This document shows, in pieces, positions 8,036 through 17,269 of a DNA stretch of 46,436 nt. The position numbers and the translations under genes were made by a program. A model generated the notes under the pieces. The model ran no database searches and had not been told where the DNA came from. It saw only the letters and a program-made list of their open reading frames with translations. The DNA is from G963674665 sp964609625 (GTDB lineage: Bacteria > Desulfobacterota > Desulfovibrionia > Desulfovibrionales > Desulfovibrionaceae), in the NCBI GenBank assembly GCA_964609625.1, contig CAZSRS010000035.1, forward strand, positions 1 to 46,436, read 5' to 3'. How positions within the stretch are numbered: the first letter of the stretch is position 1; the number at the start of each line of letters is the position of its first letter.

Positions 8036-9298
8036 TCAGTCAAAGATCCGCTTGTCCAGCAACTGGGGGGCGCCTTCGTGCAATTCCCCGACCTCGACCA
8101 GCAGGAGCTTGGGCCGCAGTTTGAGCTTGTCCTGAAAAGCCTTGGCAAAGCGCTCCTGGTCCAGGACGTCGTTGAGCACCAGCCTGACCGCGATGCTGTC
8201 CTTGCCACCTGGGTTCTCCACAAGCACCTGCCAGCGCTGGATGGCTGGAAAAACCTTGCAGACCTCGGCCACCTGGCTGGGGTAGATGAACTGCCCCTTG
8301 ACCTTGGCCGTGTCGTCCACCCGCCCTAGGATTCCCTGCAACCGGCAGGAGGTACGGCCGCAGGCGCAAGGTTCCGTGACCAGCCGCGAGAGGTCGCCCG
8401 TGGCCAGTCGCACCAGGGGGTAGGACGTGGTGAAGGGCGTGACCACCACCTCGCCAATATCGCCGGGGGGCAGGGGCTGTTTGGTCTTGGGATCCACGAT
8501 CTCCACCCAGCAGCGCGAGGAAAGGTGCATGCCGCCCAGTTGCGGACACTCGTAGGCGATGCAGCCCACGTCGGCCGTGCCGTAACCCTGGCGCACCAGC
8601 ATGCCCAACTCCTGCTCCAACTCCTGGCGCAGGCTCTCGGGCAGGCGCTCGGCAGCCACAAAGGCCACTTGCAGCTTGAACTCGCGGGCAGGGTCGCCAC
8701 CCTCCTCCCTGGCCTTGTCCTTGATCACCTTGAGGTAGCTGGCCATGCCCACGAAACCCGTCACTGGCAGCTTACGCATGAGTTCGATCTGCACGGCCGT
8801 GTTGCCGGGGCCGGCGGGGATCACGCCGCACCCCAGCATGCGCAAGGGTTCTTCGAGCATCAGGCCCGCGGGCGTGAGGTGGTAGCTGAAGGTCATCTGA
8901 ACCAGATCGCCCCCGCGAAATCCCGCGGCAAAGAAACCCTCGGCCCACCCCCAGTAATCCTCTCCTCTGCCTTCGGGATCGAAGATCGGCCCCGGCGACT
9001 GATAGATGCGGGACAGTTCCCCTGGGGGGCAGGCGAGCATGGCTTCCAGACCGCGCTCCTGCTGCAGGGAGATGATCGTCTTCTTGTTCAAGACGGGAAT
9101 GCGGGACCACTGCTCCAAGCCCACGATGTCCTCGGGCGTGAGTCCGGCGCCTTGCATGCGTTCCCTGAATTCGTCGGAGTGCTCCCAGGCCGAGGCCAGC
9201 ACGGCCTGCATGGCGTTCCACTTCCGGTGGCGGCGCTCCTCCGGGCTCAGGGTTTCGAGTTCACTGTACGTACCACTGCTGCGTCGCGTTTCTGCCAT
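8036..9298 (-). CDS. PaaK-like AMP-forming CoA ligase
   Basis: Adenylate-forming enzyme of the phenylacetate-CoA ligase family, 420 residues, close to the family's usual 430. Visible are the N-terminal HSDEFRERM segment, a central FSYHLTPAG block, the QGYGTADVG motif near the adenine site, VRLATGDLS (the conserved Gly-Asp before the hinge), and a C-terminal GRVDDTAKVKGQFIYPSQV, the typical mobile domain of PaaK proteins. A CxCGRTSC cysteine cluster lies before the hinge. The acid substrate is unknown. It follows the CgeB-like glycosyltransferase by 60 bp on the same strand, so it may take part in surface glycan modification rather than aromatic degradation; no other phenylacetate genes are near. 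Confidence 0.82.
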   Translation of the reverse strand: MAETRRSSGTYSELETLSPEERRHRKWNAMQAVLASAWEHSDEFRERMQGAGLTPEDIVGLEQWSRIPVLNKKTIISLQQERGLEAMLACPPGELSRIYQSPGPIFDPEGRGEDYWGWAEGFFAAGFRGGDLVQMTFSYHLTPAGLMLEEPLRMLGCGVIPAGPGNTAVQIELMRKLPVTGFVGMASYLKVIKDKAREEGGDPAREFKLQVAFVAAERLPESLRQELEQELGMLVRQGYGTADVGCIAYECPQLGGMHLSSRCWVEIVDPKTKQPLPPGDIGEVVVTPFTTSYPLVRLATGDLSRLVTEPCACGRTSCRLQGILGRVDDTAKVKGQFIYPSQVAEVCKVFPAIQRWQVLVENPGGKDSIAVRLVLNDVLDQERFAKAFQDKLKLRPKLLLVEVGELHEGAPQLLDKRIFD

Positions 9299-9358
9299 GG
9301 CTCCTCCGCTGAAGATGGTAACGGGGCTGAAACACGCCCATGTTCATCTCGTTTCGCC

Positions 9359-10639
9359 TCATCCGCTTGTATACTGTTTACGCCAAGCGTCCAGAAAGAC
9401 GATGGCGGTCTCGATCTCGGACAGCTTCCCCTGCTGCTGCCTGAGCGCCCAGACCAGGTCGTCGAAGCCGGCGTCTTCCGGCAGCTGGAGTCTGGTCAGG
9501 AGATCGCGCACCTCCCGGCGAACATCCTCGGGCAGCACCTCCAGGGCCGCCGCCGCGTCGCCTCTGACCTTGGGCCAGTTCTCCACGCGCGTCTTCACGA
9601 AATCCAGGAGCGTCCGCATCCTGTGACCGTAGGTGTGCTCGCGCAGGACGCGCTCCCTGGCACGCGCGGCCATGGTCGCGCGCTCAACTGCGGCCTCCGG
9701 GCCGTGAAGAAAGCGCTCGATCATCTCCCGCAGCTCCTGCATGCTGGAGAATACGGCTAGTTCATCTTCGGCGAACAGCTCGGGCAGAAGACTCCGCCGG
9801 TCCGCGAGCTGGAACGCGGCGCAGGAGGCCAACTCGAAGGTTCGAGGATTCACGAAGTCGCCCTCGACGACCACCGCTCCCGGCTTGACGCTGGAGTGCA
9901 GGTTGAGATTGACCTTGGTGGCATTGAAGATCTTCACGGCCTCTTCGGGGGCGATACGCCGCCCCTGTCGTTGCAGACGCGGGGCGAGCATGCTCTCCCC
10001 TTCCCAGTCGCTGCCCCAGAGCTTGAAGTCCAGGTGCAACAACTGGCGGAAGGCCAGCCGGCGGTTGGGGTAGCCCGCGCCGAGAAAGGAGACGTCGGCG
10101 CCGTATTCCCGCTGCTCCGCCGGACTCAGCTCCACGGGGCAATGAAACTCCGGGTCCGCGGCCAGGGGCAGGTAGAGCACGTTGGGTTGCCCGATGGTGG
10201 CCAGTTCCTGAAAAAACGGTTCCTTTTGGATCACGGCAAAAATGTCGTAGAGGGGGGCATAGGCGCGCCAGTAGGTGAACAGCCGGAAGTCCTCCACGAA
10301 CCACATGGCCGTGGTCACGCCGTCGCGGCGCAGACGGTTCAGGGCGCCGCGCGACAGGGGCGCCTGGGCCAGGGCCAGGACCAAGTCCGGGGCGAATGTC
10401 TCCACCTTGGCCAGCACGGCCTGGGACAACAGCTGCAGGTAGCTGTTCTCCAGGTGTTCGAGACGCTCTCCGGCGATGCGCAGCCCCTTGAACGCGGTAT
10501 AGGCACCATGGAAATCCGGCGCCTCGAAGACCTCCACCACGTGCCCCAATTCTCTGAGGGCCTTGGCGCAGTACCGCCCCACGGGCAACGAGCCGCCGTA
10601 CATGGGCAGCACCACCAGCAGACGCGGATTGGCGCTCAT
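9359..10639 (-). CDS. CgeB-like glycosyltransferase
   Basis: 426-residue GT-B type protein. The N-terminus (LLVVLPMYGGSLPVGRYCAKAL) is a Rossmann-like start. The middle has WFVEDFRLF and a FLGAGYPNRR motif, and the C-terminal half holds a NLNLHSS...VNPRTFELASCAAFQLAD block, matching the C-terminal domain of CgeB/DUF3880-type glycosyltransferases. The start at 10639 overlaps the stop of the upstream GT9 gene as ATGA, indicating translational coupling, so longer upstream frames are rejected. The last 80 residues are helical and unique. Sugar donor and acceptor are unknown; with a GT9 partner, LPS core or flagellin glycosylation is possible. Confidence 0.8.
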   Translation of the reverse strand: MSANPRLLVVLPMYGGSLPVGRYCAKALRELGHVVEVFEAPDFHGAYTAFKGLRIAGERLEHLENSYLQLLSQAVLAKVETFAPDLVLALAQAPLSRGALNRLRRDGVTTAMWFVEDFRLFTYWRAYAPLYDIFAVIQKEPFFQELATIGQPNVLYLPLAADPEFHCPVELSPAEQREYGADVSFLGAGYPNRRLAFRQLLHLDFKLWGSDWEGESMLAPRLQRQGRRIAPEEAVKIFNATKVNLNLHSSVKPGAVVVEGDFVNPRTFELASCAAFQLADRRSLLPELFAEDELAVFSSMQELREMIERFLHGPEAAVERATMAARARERVLREHTYGHRMRTLLDFVKTRVENWPKVRGDAAAALEVLPEDVRREVRDLLTRLQLPEDAGFDDLVWALRQQQGKLSEIETAIVFLDAWRKQYTSG

Positions 10640-11898
10640 TCTCCCCTCACTCCTGGTTTGCGGTTTTCCGTCATCCAGTCCCGCTCGAGACAGAGCGCAT
10701 GCAGCGTATCCCAAGCTGCATGCACGTCCTTAAAATGAGGACCAGCCTCCTGCCAAAGTCCCTGAACCGCCGCGAGCCAGGACCGCCGCGTGGCCCGCGC
10801 ATCGGCATGAGGGTCCTGCCCCGCCACCGGGGCCAACCACTGCCCCAGGGCGTCGAAACGCGGCTCCAGGAGTGTCAGGTCCGGGGGCAGGTTCCGGGCC
10901 TGCCCCGTGGCCAAAAACCGCAGCGTCTCCCTGCGTCGGAAGGGCTCAAGGCAGGCCAGTTCATTGTCACAGGGGCGGCTCTCCACGCAGGGCGCGCAGT
11001 CCGGAGTGGCCTGCAAGACACTGTGTCCCTCGCCGTAAGGGCCGGTCTCGAAGGCCCAGGCCGAGGAGAGGAAACAGGCCAGCACCGGCACGCCCAGGTG
11101 TGCGGCCAAGTGCATGGTCCCGGTGTCCGGGGTGAGCACCAGGTCCAGCCCGACCATGGCGTCCACCAAGCCCTGCCAATCGGTCCTGCCGCTGTGGTCC
11201 TCGCAGATGCCGGCAAGGGCGGAAGAGGCGTGGCGCAGCAGTTCCCTGGCAGCCTCGCGCTCCCCCATGCCACCGAACAGAAAGACCTTTTTCGCGCCCC
11301 GCGCCTTGGCCAGGGTCTGGATGATGGGTGTCAGGACCTCGGGAGGCAGGGAGCGTCTGGCGTTTCTGCCGGCGAGCACCACGCCGATCCCCCTTCCACC
11401 GGGGGCGGCAGAGGGGTTGACCGCGCTCCCGGCCACGGCGGGAGCCCCGGCAGCGTCCAACCAAGCCCAATAGTCCACTAGGTTGATGGGCGCAACGGTG
11501 CGGCGCCGGGTCCATCGGAATGCCAGTTCCGCCCAATGGTCCATGAGTGGTTGTCCGGCCGCGAGCACGTGCCCTCGCACGCGTTCGGGCTCGAACAGGG
11601 CACTCAGGGCCAGACTCAGGCCGGAGTAGTTCAGGTTGTAGATTTCGTCGAAATGCTCCCCGGTGAGCCGTGACAGGGCGTTCCTGGCGGTGTGGAACAC
11701 CGTGGCCAAGTCCTGCCCCGTACTGTGCCCCGCCAAGGAGTGGACCGTCACGCCTGGATAGAGAATCCCGGCCAGGGGCGCGAGGGATCCGTCCAGGCAG
11801 AGATGCACCTCGCCACGCGTATGCAGGCTTTTGATCAGGCGACCGGTCTGCACGAGGTCGCCGAAGCGGGCGAGCTGGAGGATGAGGAAGCGTGGCAT
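10636..11898 (-). CDS. Heptosyltransferase-like glycosyltransferase (GT9 family)
   Basis: 420-residue member of the ADP-heptose:LPS heptosyltransferase family. The start MPRFLILQLARFGDLVQT is the standard GT9 N-terminus, and the C-terminal domain contains GLDLVLTPDTGTMHLAAHLGVPVLACF, the nucleotide-sugar site signature. It acts on the cytoplasmic face of the inner membrane, adding heptose or a related sugar to lipid A-core or another glycan. A cysteine run (CAPC...CDNELACLEPF) after the signature is typical of Desulfovibrio-type members. It is coupled to the downstream glycosyltransferase through ATGA and lies 77 bp after the FemAB-like gene. Confidence 0.85.
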   Translation of the reverse strand: MPRFLILQLARFGDLVQTGRLIKSLHTRGEVHLCLDGSLAPLAGILYPGVTVHSLAGHSTGQDLATVFHTARNALSRLTGEHFDEIYNLNYSGLSLALSALFEPERVRGHVLAAGQPLMDHWAELAFRWTRRRTVAPINLVDYWAWLDAAGAPAVAGSAVNPSAAPGGRGIGVVLAGRNARRSLPPEVLTPIIQTLAKARGAKKVFLFGGMGEREAARELLRHASSALAGICEDHSGRTDWQGLVDAMVGLDLVLTPDTGTMHLAAHLGVPVLACFLSSAWAFETGPYGEGHSVLQATPDCAPCVESRPCDNELACLEPFRRRETLRFLATGQARNLPPDLTLLEPRFDALGQWLAPVAGQDPHADARATRRSWLAAVQGLWQEAGPHFKDVHAAWDTLHALCLERDWMTENRKPGVRGE

Positions 11899-11975
11899 GG
11901 CCTATGGTCCGGGGCGGTATGAAAATGTTCGACGCTCCGGCAACCTAGCCCATCACGGGCAACAGGGCAAGCGGA

Positions 11976-13130
11976 TCAGGTGCCCCCCGACTCGCCCGAG
12001 TCGCCAGAGTCATCGGAAACGCCAAGTCCCGTGGCCGGGGCCGCCGCGACCCGCGCCCTGGCCAGCCGCTTTTTCAAGGCATGGGCGCCCCAGTATAGTC
12101 TGGCCCTGAGGGTCTGGTTGACAATGACGTAGGTCAGGCAGGATTCACGGGTATGATGGAACTTTTCCTTGTACCCGTAGGAAATGGGGAAGGAGTTCAG
12201 CAGGGTGATCCCCTCGCGGTGCTCGTAGAGATGCTGGACCATGGCCACGAAGAGGATGTTGGACGGCGAGAAATAGGCGTAGGAGTCGAGATAGGCAGCC
12301 CGGATGAGAAGGCAGACGTCGTTTTCCACAAGTCCGATGAACCCGCCGATCCTCTGCCCGTCGGCATGCAGAAAGCCCATGAACAGTCGGCCATGCTCAC
12401 TGTACGCCCTGCACAGGTCCTTGCAGTATTCGCGGTATGCAGGCGCCTTTTTCAGGGAGGTTCCCTGCGCGCCTTTCCAGCCGCTGTCCTCGATCTCCAC
12501 GAATGCGTCGTACTGCGCCAGGGCCTCGGCATCGTGCAGAAATTCGATCATGAAGCCGGGATGCCGGCTGATCCTGTTCAGTTTCTTCTTGTAGTCCCTG
12601 GAGGTGTTCTTGGAGAGAAAGGTCTTCAGATACCATTGGAAATCGTTCTCCAGGGTGACGCAGTACGTGGGCTCCGCCCGCACATCCCTTACCAGGCCGG
12701 GCTCCGCCGCCAGTGCCTTGTCCAGTTGCTGGCGCGCCGCTTCATAGGTGAACAACCCCTCGATGAATAAAAAGTCCCAGGACAGTGTGCCGGTGCGCAG
12801 GGCTGCCAGGAAATCACGGAAAAAGGTCTCCCTGTGGCTCTCGAGCACCAGGGGAGTGCAGATGTTCAGGGAGATGTTGTACAACGTGCGCAGTATCCTG
12901 GCACCTTGGCGCCGTTGCATGAGCATGGGGTAGAGGCCGACGCAACGCCCCCCTTCTCGAAGTTGCAGGATCAAGGGACTGTCCTTGCAGAAACACTGGT
13001 ACCATTTCTGGATCATTTCATGATGATACAGTGGCCCAGGCTCCACGCCGGCGCTTTGGAGTTCACCCAGGGCCGACCGCAACGAGGCAAGCTCATAGCT
13101 CCAGGCAAGGGTATAAGTTGTCATGAACAT
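11976..13130 (-). CDS. FemAB/CelD-type GNAT acyltransferase
   Basis: 384-residue protein with the layout of the BioF2-like (Acetyltransf_6) group used in polysaccharide and peptidoglycan modification. The central part (NTSRDYKKKLNRI, FVEIEDSGWKG, GRLFMGFLHADGQRIGGFIGL) is characteristic, as is FSPSNILFVAMVQHLYE near the C-terminus. It probably transfers an acyl or aminoacyl group onto a glycan precursor. The first Met (MFMTTYT) is used; the second Met two codons later is possible. The last 25 residues are Ser/Gly/Asp rich and probably disordered. It heads the minus-strand glycan gene set ending at 8036 and is divergent from trkA. Confidence 0.78.
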   Translation of the reverse strand: MFMTTYTLAWSYELASLRSALGELQSAGVEPGPLYHHEMIQKWYQCFCKDSPLILQLREGGRCVGLYPMLMQRRQGARILRTLYNISLNICTPLVLESHRETFFRDFLAALRTGTLSWDFLFIEGLFTYEAARQQLDKALAAEPGLVRDVRAEPTYCVTLENDFQWYLKTFLSKNTSRDYKKKLNRISRHPGFMIEFLHDAEALAQYDAFVEIEDSGWKGAQGTSLKKAPAYREYCKDLCRAYSEHGRLFMGFLHADGQRIGGFIGLVENDVCLLIRAAYLDSYAYFSPSNILFVAMVQHLYEHREGITLLNSFPISYGYKEKFHHTRESCLTYVIVNQTLRARLYWGAHALKKRLARARVAAAPATGLGVSDDSGDSGESGGT

Positions 13131-13300
13131 CTCCCTGGTTCTGGCTGCGGGACCGGGCGGGGAAGACCGCCATGACCCGAGTCCGAAGTTTCACCAGGCA
13201 TCGATACGCTCCTCCGGGGAGCGAGACAAGGCGCCTTCTTCCAATCCAGGCCTGAAAATGGTTCTGGATTTGCCGGGCATCTTGCAGTAAACCCTGGCGC

Positions 13301-14698
13301 ATGAAGCTCTTCGGAAAGGAAAACAAGGCACGGCATCTGAAGATCATCATCGTGGGTTGCGGTGAGGTAGGATTCCACATTGCCCAGCGCCTTGCCCAAG
13401 AAAACAAGCAGGTGGTGATCATCGACCGCAGGGACGAGGCGCTCAAACGACTGGCGGAGTATGCGGACGTCCAGACCATCCAGGGCTCGGGTTCCAGCCC
13501 CCGCATCCTGGACCAGGCCGGCATCGCCGACGCCGACATCCTCCTGGCTGTCACCGACAGCGACGAAACCAACATCATCGCCTGCCTCTTCGCCAACTTT
13601 CTGGCTCCAGACGTACTCAAGCTGGCGCGCATCCGCAACGAGGAATACACCCTGTACAGGGACGCACTGTCCAAGGAGTTCCTGAACATCGGCATGGTCA
13701 TCAATCCAGAAGTGGAGGTGATCAAGACCATCGACCGCCTGATCACGGTGCCCGGCGCCAGCGAGTACATCGAGTTCGCCCACGGCAGGGTGGTCATGGT
13801 GGGCATACGCGTCGAGCAAGGCCCGCTGGTGGGTCGGCCGCTCCCGACGCTGCGCGCGGCCATGGGCGACATCAGCGTCATTGTCGGCGCCATTGTCCGC
13901 AAGGAACGCCTGATCATCCCCACGGGCCTGGACTCCATTGAACAAGACGACCTGGTCTACTTTGTCTGCGAAAAAGAGAATCTGCACAACATCCGCACCG
14001 CCTGCGCCTGTGATTACGGCCCCATCCACGACGTGCTGATCATCGGCGGCGGCAACATCGGACTCAAGCTCGCCTCGGCCTTCGAGACCCGCGGCTACCA
14101 CACGAAACTCATGGACCGCCACGAGGAGCGCTGCAACCTCCTGGCCGAGAAGCTGAACAAGACCATCGTGCTGCACGGCGACGGCACGGACCAGGATTTC
14201 CTCAAGGAGGAGAACGTGGGCGCCATGGATATGGTGGTCTCGGTCACGGGCGACGAGGAGACCAACATCCTCACTTCGCTGTTGGCCAAGAACCTCGGCG
14301 CCAAGCGGACCATCACCCGCGTCAACAAGACCGCCTACCTGCCCCTGGTGCGCGCCATCGGCATCGAGCACAGCGTCAGCCCCAGACTTTGCGCGGTCAA
14401 CAGCATCCTGCACTACGTCAGGAAGGGCAAGGTGCTGACCTCTGTGTCCATCAAGGGTGACGAGGCCGAGGTACTGGAGGCCATCGCGCAGGCCAATTCC
14501 GACATAGTGAACAAGCCCCTGCACAGTCTCGGCTTTCCCAAGGGCGCCCTGATCCTCTGCATCATCCGCGGCGAACAGGTCATCGTGCCCAGAGGCGACA
14601 GCATCATCAACCCCCAGGACCGCATCGTCATCCTCGGCACCAGAAAGGTGATCCCTGCCGTGGAGCAAGCTCTCATGGTCAAGCTGGAGACCATCTGA
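13301..14698 (+). CDS. trkA: TrkA, NAD-binding regulatory subunit of Trk K+ uptake
   Basis: 465-residue peripheral membrane protein that gates the TrkH/TrkG potassium channel. It contains two RCK modules: the first Rossmann motif is IIIVGCGEVGFHIA (about 14-27), with acidic IDRRDE at strand 2, followed by a TrkA-C domain; the second begins VLIIGGGNIGLKLA near 246, again followed by TrkA-C. The length equals the classical double-RCK TrkA. The start at 13301 lacks a strong Shine-Dalgarno, but no other start fits the frame before the first Rossmann motif. trkH begins one base after its stop codon, so the two are coupled. Confidence 0.95.
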   Translation: MKLFGKENKARHLKIIIVGCGEVGFHIAQRLAQENKQVVIIDRRDEALKRLAEYADVQTIQGSGSSPRILDQAGIADADILLAVTDSDETNIIACLFANFLAPDVLKLARIRNEEYTLYRDALSKEFLNIGMVINPEVEVIKTIDRLITVPGASEYIEFAHGRVVMVGIRVEQGPLVGRPLPTLRAAMGDISVIVGAIVRKERLIIPTGLDSIEQDDLVYFVCEKENLHNIRTACACDYGPIHDVLIIGGGNIGLKLASAFETRGYHTKLMDRHEERCNLLAEKLNKTIVLHGDGTDQDFLKEENVGAMDMVVSVTGDEETNILTSLLAKNLGAKRTITRVNKTAYLPLVRAIGIEHSVSPRLCAVNSILHYVRKGKVLTSVSIKGDEAEVLEAIAQANSDIVNKPLHSLGFPKGALILCIIRGEQVIVPRGDSIINPQDRIVILGTRKVIPAVEQALMVKLETI

Positions 14699-14699
14699 A

Positions 14700-16148
14700 G
14701 TGCACTTCGGATACGCCATGTACGCGGTGGGCGCCGTGATCTGCGCCGTGGCCCTGACCATGCTCTTCCCCCTGGGGTACGCCGTTGCCTGCGCCGACGG
14801 CAGCGCACCCCCCCTGCTCGCCTCCATGGTCCTGAGCCTGATCGTTGGAGGCGCCCTGCTCCTGGCCTTCCGCACCAGGGAAACCAGGATAATGAGCCAT
14901 CGCGAGGGCATGGCCGTGGTAGCCTTGGGCTGGATAGCCGCCGGACTCTTCGGCGCCCTGCCCTTCTACTTTGGCGGTGTCTTCGACACCGTGGTGGACG
15001 CGGTCTTCGAATCCGTCTCGGGCTTCACCACCACCGGCGCCTCGGTGCTCACGGACATCGAAAGCCTGCCCAAGGGCCTGCTGCTCTGGCGCAGCCTGAC
15101 CCACTGGCTGGGGGGCATGGGCATCATCGTGCTCTCCCTGGCTATCCTGCCCTTTCTCGGCGTGGGGGGCATGCAGCTCTACAAGGCCGAAGTGCCAGGA
15201 CCGACGCCGGACAAGCTCAAGCCTCGGATCAAGGACACGGCCCTGCTGCTCTGGAAGGTCTACGTGCTGTTCACCATCGCCCAGACCTTCCTGCTCATGC
15301 TCGGGGGCATGAGCTTTTTCGACGCCGTGTGCCACACCTTCGGCACCATGGCCACGGGCGGATTCTCCACCAAGAACGCCTCCATCGGCCATTATGACAG
15401 CGCCTACTTCGACTGGGTGATCATCCTGTTCATGTTCTTGGCCGGGGTAAACTTCACCCTGCACTACCAACTGCTCAGGGGCAAACCCAAACATATGCTC
15501 AACAATCCCGAGTTCCGCTTTTACTCGGGGATCATCCTCGCCTTCACACTGCTCACCTTTATCAGTGTCCACGGCAGGATCTACGACAACATTCTCGACA
15601 CGCTACGCTACAGCGCCTTTCAGGTGGTTTCCATCTGCACCACCACGGGCTATGCCACGGCGGATTACGAACTATGGCCCTTCCTGCCCCAGGCCTTGCT
15701 GTTTTTTCTCATGTTCATGGGCGGTTCGGCCGGCTCCACCGGAGGGGGCATGAAGTGCATGCGCCTTTTGCTGCTGCTCAAGCACTCCTATCAGGAGCTG
15801 ATCAAGCTGGTGCACCCGCGCGCGGTGAAACACATCAAACTCGGGGGGCAGATCGTCAAGCCCGAGGTACTCTCCGGCATCTGGGGATTCATGGTGCTCT
15901 ACCTGGGATTGTTCATCCTCGCTTCGTTCATCATGGCCGCCCTGGGCCTGGACATCCTCACCGCCTTCGCCTCGGTGGCCGCCTGTATCGGCAACATCGG
16001 CCCCGGCCTGGGCAGCGTGGGGCCGGCAGAGAACTACGCCCACATCCCGGCCCTGGGCAAATGGGTCCTGTTGTTTTGCATGCTCCTAGGGCGGCTGGAG
16101 ATCTACACGGTGATCATCCTCCTGGTGCCCGAGTATTGGAGAAATTGA
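14700..16148 (+). CDS. trkH: TrkH-type potassium transporter
   Basis: 482-residue inner-membrane K+ channel subunit that works with TrkA. About ten hydrophobic segments are seen with four P-loop filter regions of the TrkH/KtrB fold: SVSGFTTTGASVL, TFGTMATGGFSTKNAS, SICTTTGYATADY, and ACIGNIGPGLGSVG. Each has the selectivity glycine following a Thr/Gly context, as expected. GSAGSTGGGMKCMR matches the intramembrane-loop region that gates the channel. Translation starts at GTG 14700, right after the trkA stop. The C-terminus GRLEIYTVIILLVPEYWR is typical. Confidence 0.95.
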   Translation: MHFGYAMYAVGAVICAVALTMLFPLGYAVACADGSAPPLLASMVLSLIVGGALLLAFRTRETRIMSHREGMAVVALGWIAAGLFGALPFYFGGVFDTVVDAVFESVSGFTTTGASVLTDIESLPKGLLLWRSLTHWLGGMGIIVLSLAILPFLGVGGMQLYKAEVPGPTPDKLKPRIKDTALLLWKVYVLFTIAQTFLLMLGGMSFFDAVCHTFGTMATGGFSTKNASIGHYDSAYFDWVIILFMFLAGVNFTLHYQLLRGKPKHMLNNPEFRFYSGIILAFTLLTFISVHGRIYDNILDTLRYSAFQVVSICTTTGYATADYELWPFLPQALLFFLMFMGGSAGSTGGGMKCMRLLLLLKHSYQELIKLVHPRAVKHIKLGGQIVKPEVLSGIWGFMVLYLGLFILASFIMAALGLDILTAFASVAACIGNIGPGLGSVGPAENYAHIPALGKWVLLFCMLLGRLEIYTVIILLVPEYWRN

Positions 16149-16241
16149 CACGCCCTTTCTTTGTCGCTCGAAGCGTCGTGAGAGGAAAACCCTTTGAAAT
16201 GAGTTCTCTCGCGCGCACTCTCCCTTTCGAGGGCATGTCAC

Positions 16242-16339
16242 GAGCCTTTTGCGCAAGACGACCGTGCCGGATTCGTCGACCTCGTGGAATTGGGCACACT
16301 CCCGGCCAAATCGATGCCGATCACGCTGATCTCGCGCAT
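16242..16339 (-). pseudogene. IS110-family transposase N-terminal remnant, frameshifted
   Basis: An ATG at 16339 with AAGGAG upstream begins MREISVIGIDLA, the standard N-terminus of IS110-type DEDD transposases. After about a dozen codons the frame shifts by one base and continues as QFHEVDESGTVVLRKRL in the neighbouring frame, also the expected IS110 sequence. Similarity then ends abruptly near 16242, before the trkH end. It is a truncated, inactivated fragment. No inverted repeats are expected for this family and none were seen. Confidence 0.75.
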
Positions 16340-16492
16340 GGGATGGCTCCTTCAAAGGTTTGATGGTTCCTTGCGGCATACATCGCATGATGGTACGGGG
16401 CCATCCCATCAAAGCGGACAAGGCGGACTTGGTTTGCAGAGAGAAGCAGGTGAAAAGGTGAGCTTTGTATCCCGCGCTTGTATCCCACGAGA

Positions 16493-16525
16493 AAGGGGTT
16501 GCCCGTTTTTCACGTGCAACCCCTT
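16493..16525 (-). terminator. Terminator of tRNA-Pro
   Basis: A perfect 10-bp stem AAGGGGTTGC / GCAACCCCTT with a 13-nt loop lies 9 bp beyond the tRNA 3' end. On the minus strand it is followed by TCTCGT; the T-run is weak but the stem's own terminal T's extend it. Confidence 0.7.
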
Positions 16526-16533
16526 GAATTTGC

Positions 16534-16611
16534 TGGTCGGGATGACTGGATTCGAACCAGCGGCCTCAGCGTCCCGAACGCTGCGCTCTAGCCAAACTGA
16601 GCCACATCCCG
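16534..16611 (-). tRNA. tRNA-Pro (anticodon CGG)
   Basis: A complete 78-nt cloverleaf with encoded CCA is present on the minus strand. The acceptor stem is CGGGATG / CATCCCG, the T arm holds GGTTCGAATCC, and anticodon stem CAGCG/CGCTG encloses TTCGGGA, giving anticodon CGG, which reads CCG. Confidence 0.95.
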
Positions 16612-17269
16612 ATGTAAAAGAAAAAAATAAACATTTCTGAAGCTCTTGGCAAGAAAAAAAACTCAGGCTGCTTGTATCACACCCTCCCCCAGGTGATGGG
16701 ACTGCGCGCCATCCGTCAGCGTAACTTCGCGGTTGACCGGCCACTTGGTTATCCCTTCGGTGCATGCGGGATACGCACAACCTGCATGCTGCATTGCGAA
16801 TCCTGAAAAAACTCTGTACGATAATATCTAAAGGCAGGGTTCGAGAAGAAAATCCGGACCAGGCGCAACCAGCCCAAGGGAGCCATGACCATCACCGTTG
16901 GAACCGGCGGCCTCCACCTGGCGATGCAGCACGAACCTCAATACTACACTTGGGACACAAGTGATGTACTTGTGCCATGGAGTTGTGTAAATATGGCGTC
17001 TGGGGCATATCCTGATTAGCAGTACGGCAACCGTTCGATTGAATCGTACCTGTTGTCTGTTTCATCGGCTGTTGCCGTGAAAATGCATATGGTTGTCCGT
17101 TTTCAGAAAACATCGTTCGTGGTACGATGGTATTGGAATAGTAAGGGTCGCGCCGACAAGGATAAGGCGGGGGGGAAAGTATTGGGGCGAAAACCCGCCG
17201 TTCGGCTGAGCACATACCCGCACCGGGAAGAAGACGCCCCTCTTCCGGGCGAAGGGTGACAAGGAGACG
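16612..17269. other. Long non-coding stretch before the che operon
   Basis: No gene is supported in these 658 bp. Seen features: a GATAATAT -10-like string near 16820; two mutually exclusive inverted repeats sharing CACAAGTG, CACTTG (16947-16952) with CAAGTG (16958-16963), and CACAAG (16956-16961) with CTTGTG (16969-16974); and a hairpin GGAAGA/TCTTCC at 17223-17248 just ahead of the cheB ribosome binding site. The che operon promoter should be here, but I cannot fix it. Confidence 0.5.

Noticed and set aside
14679..15572. 297-codon minus-strand frame opposite trkH
   Set aside because: Glu/Gly/His-rich shadow of trkH; the plus-strand gene has full family motifs.
17127..17145. Sigma-54 promoter before cheB (TGGTACGATGGTATTGG)
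   Set aside because: The spacing between the GG and the second element is 12 rather than 10 nt and the GC of the -12 element is missing.
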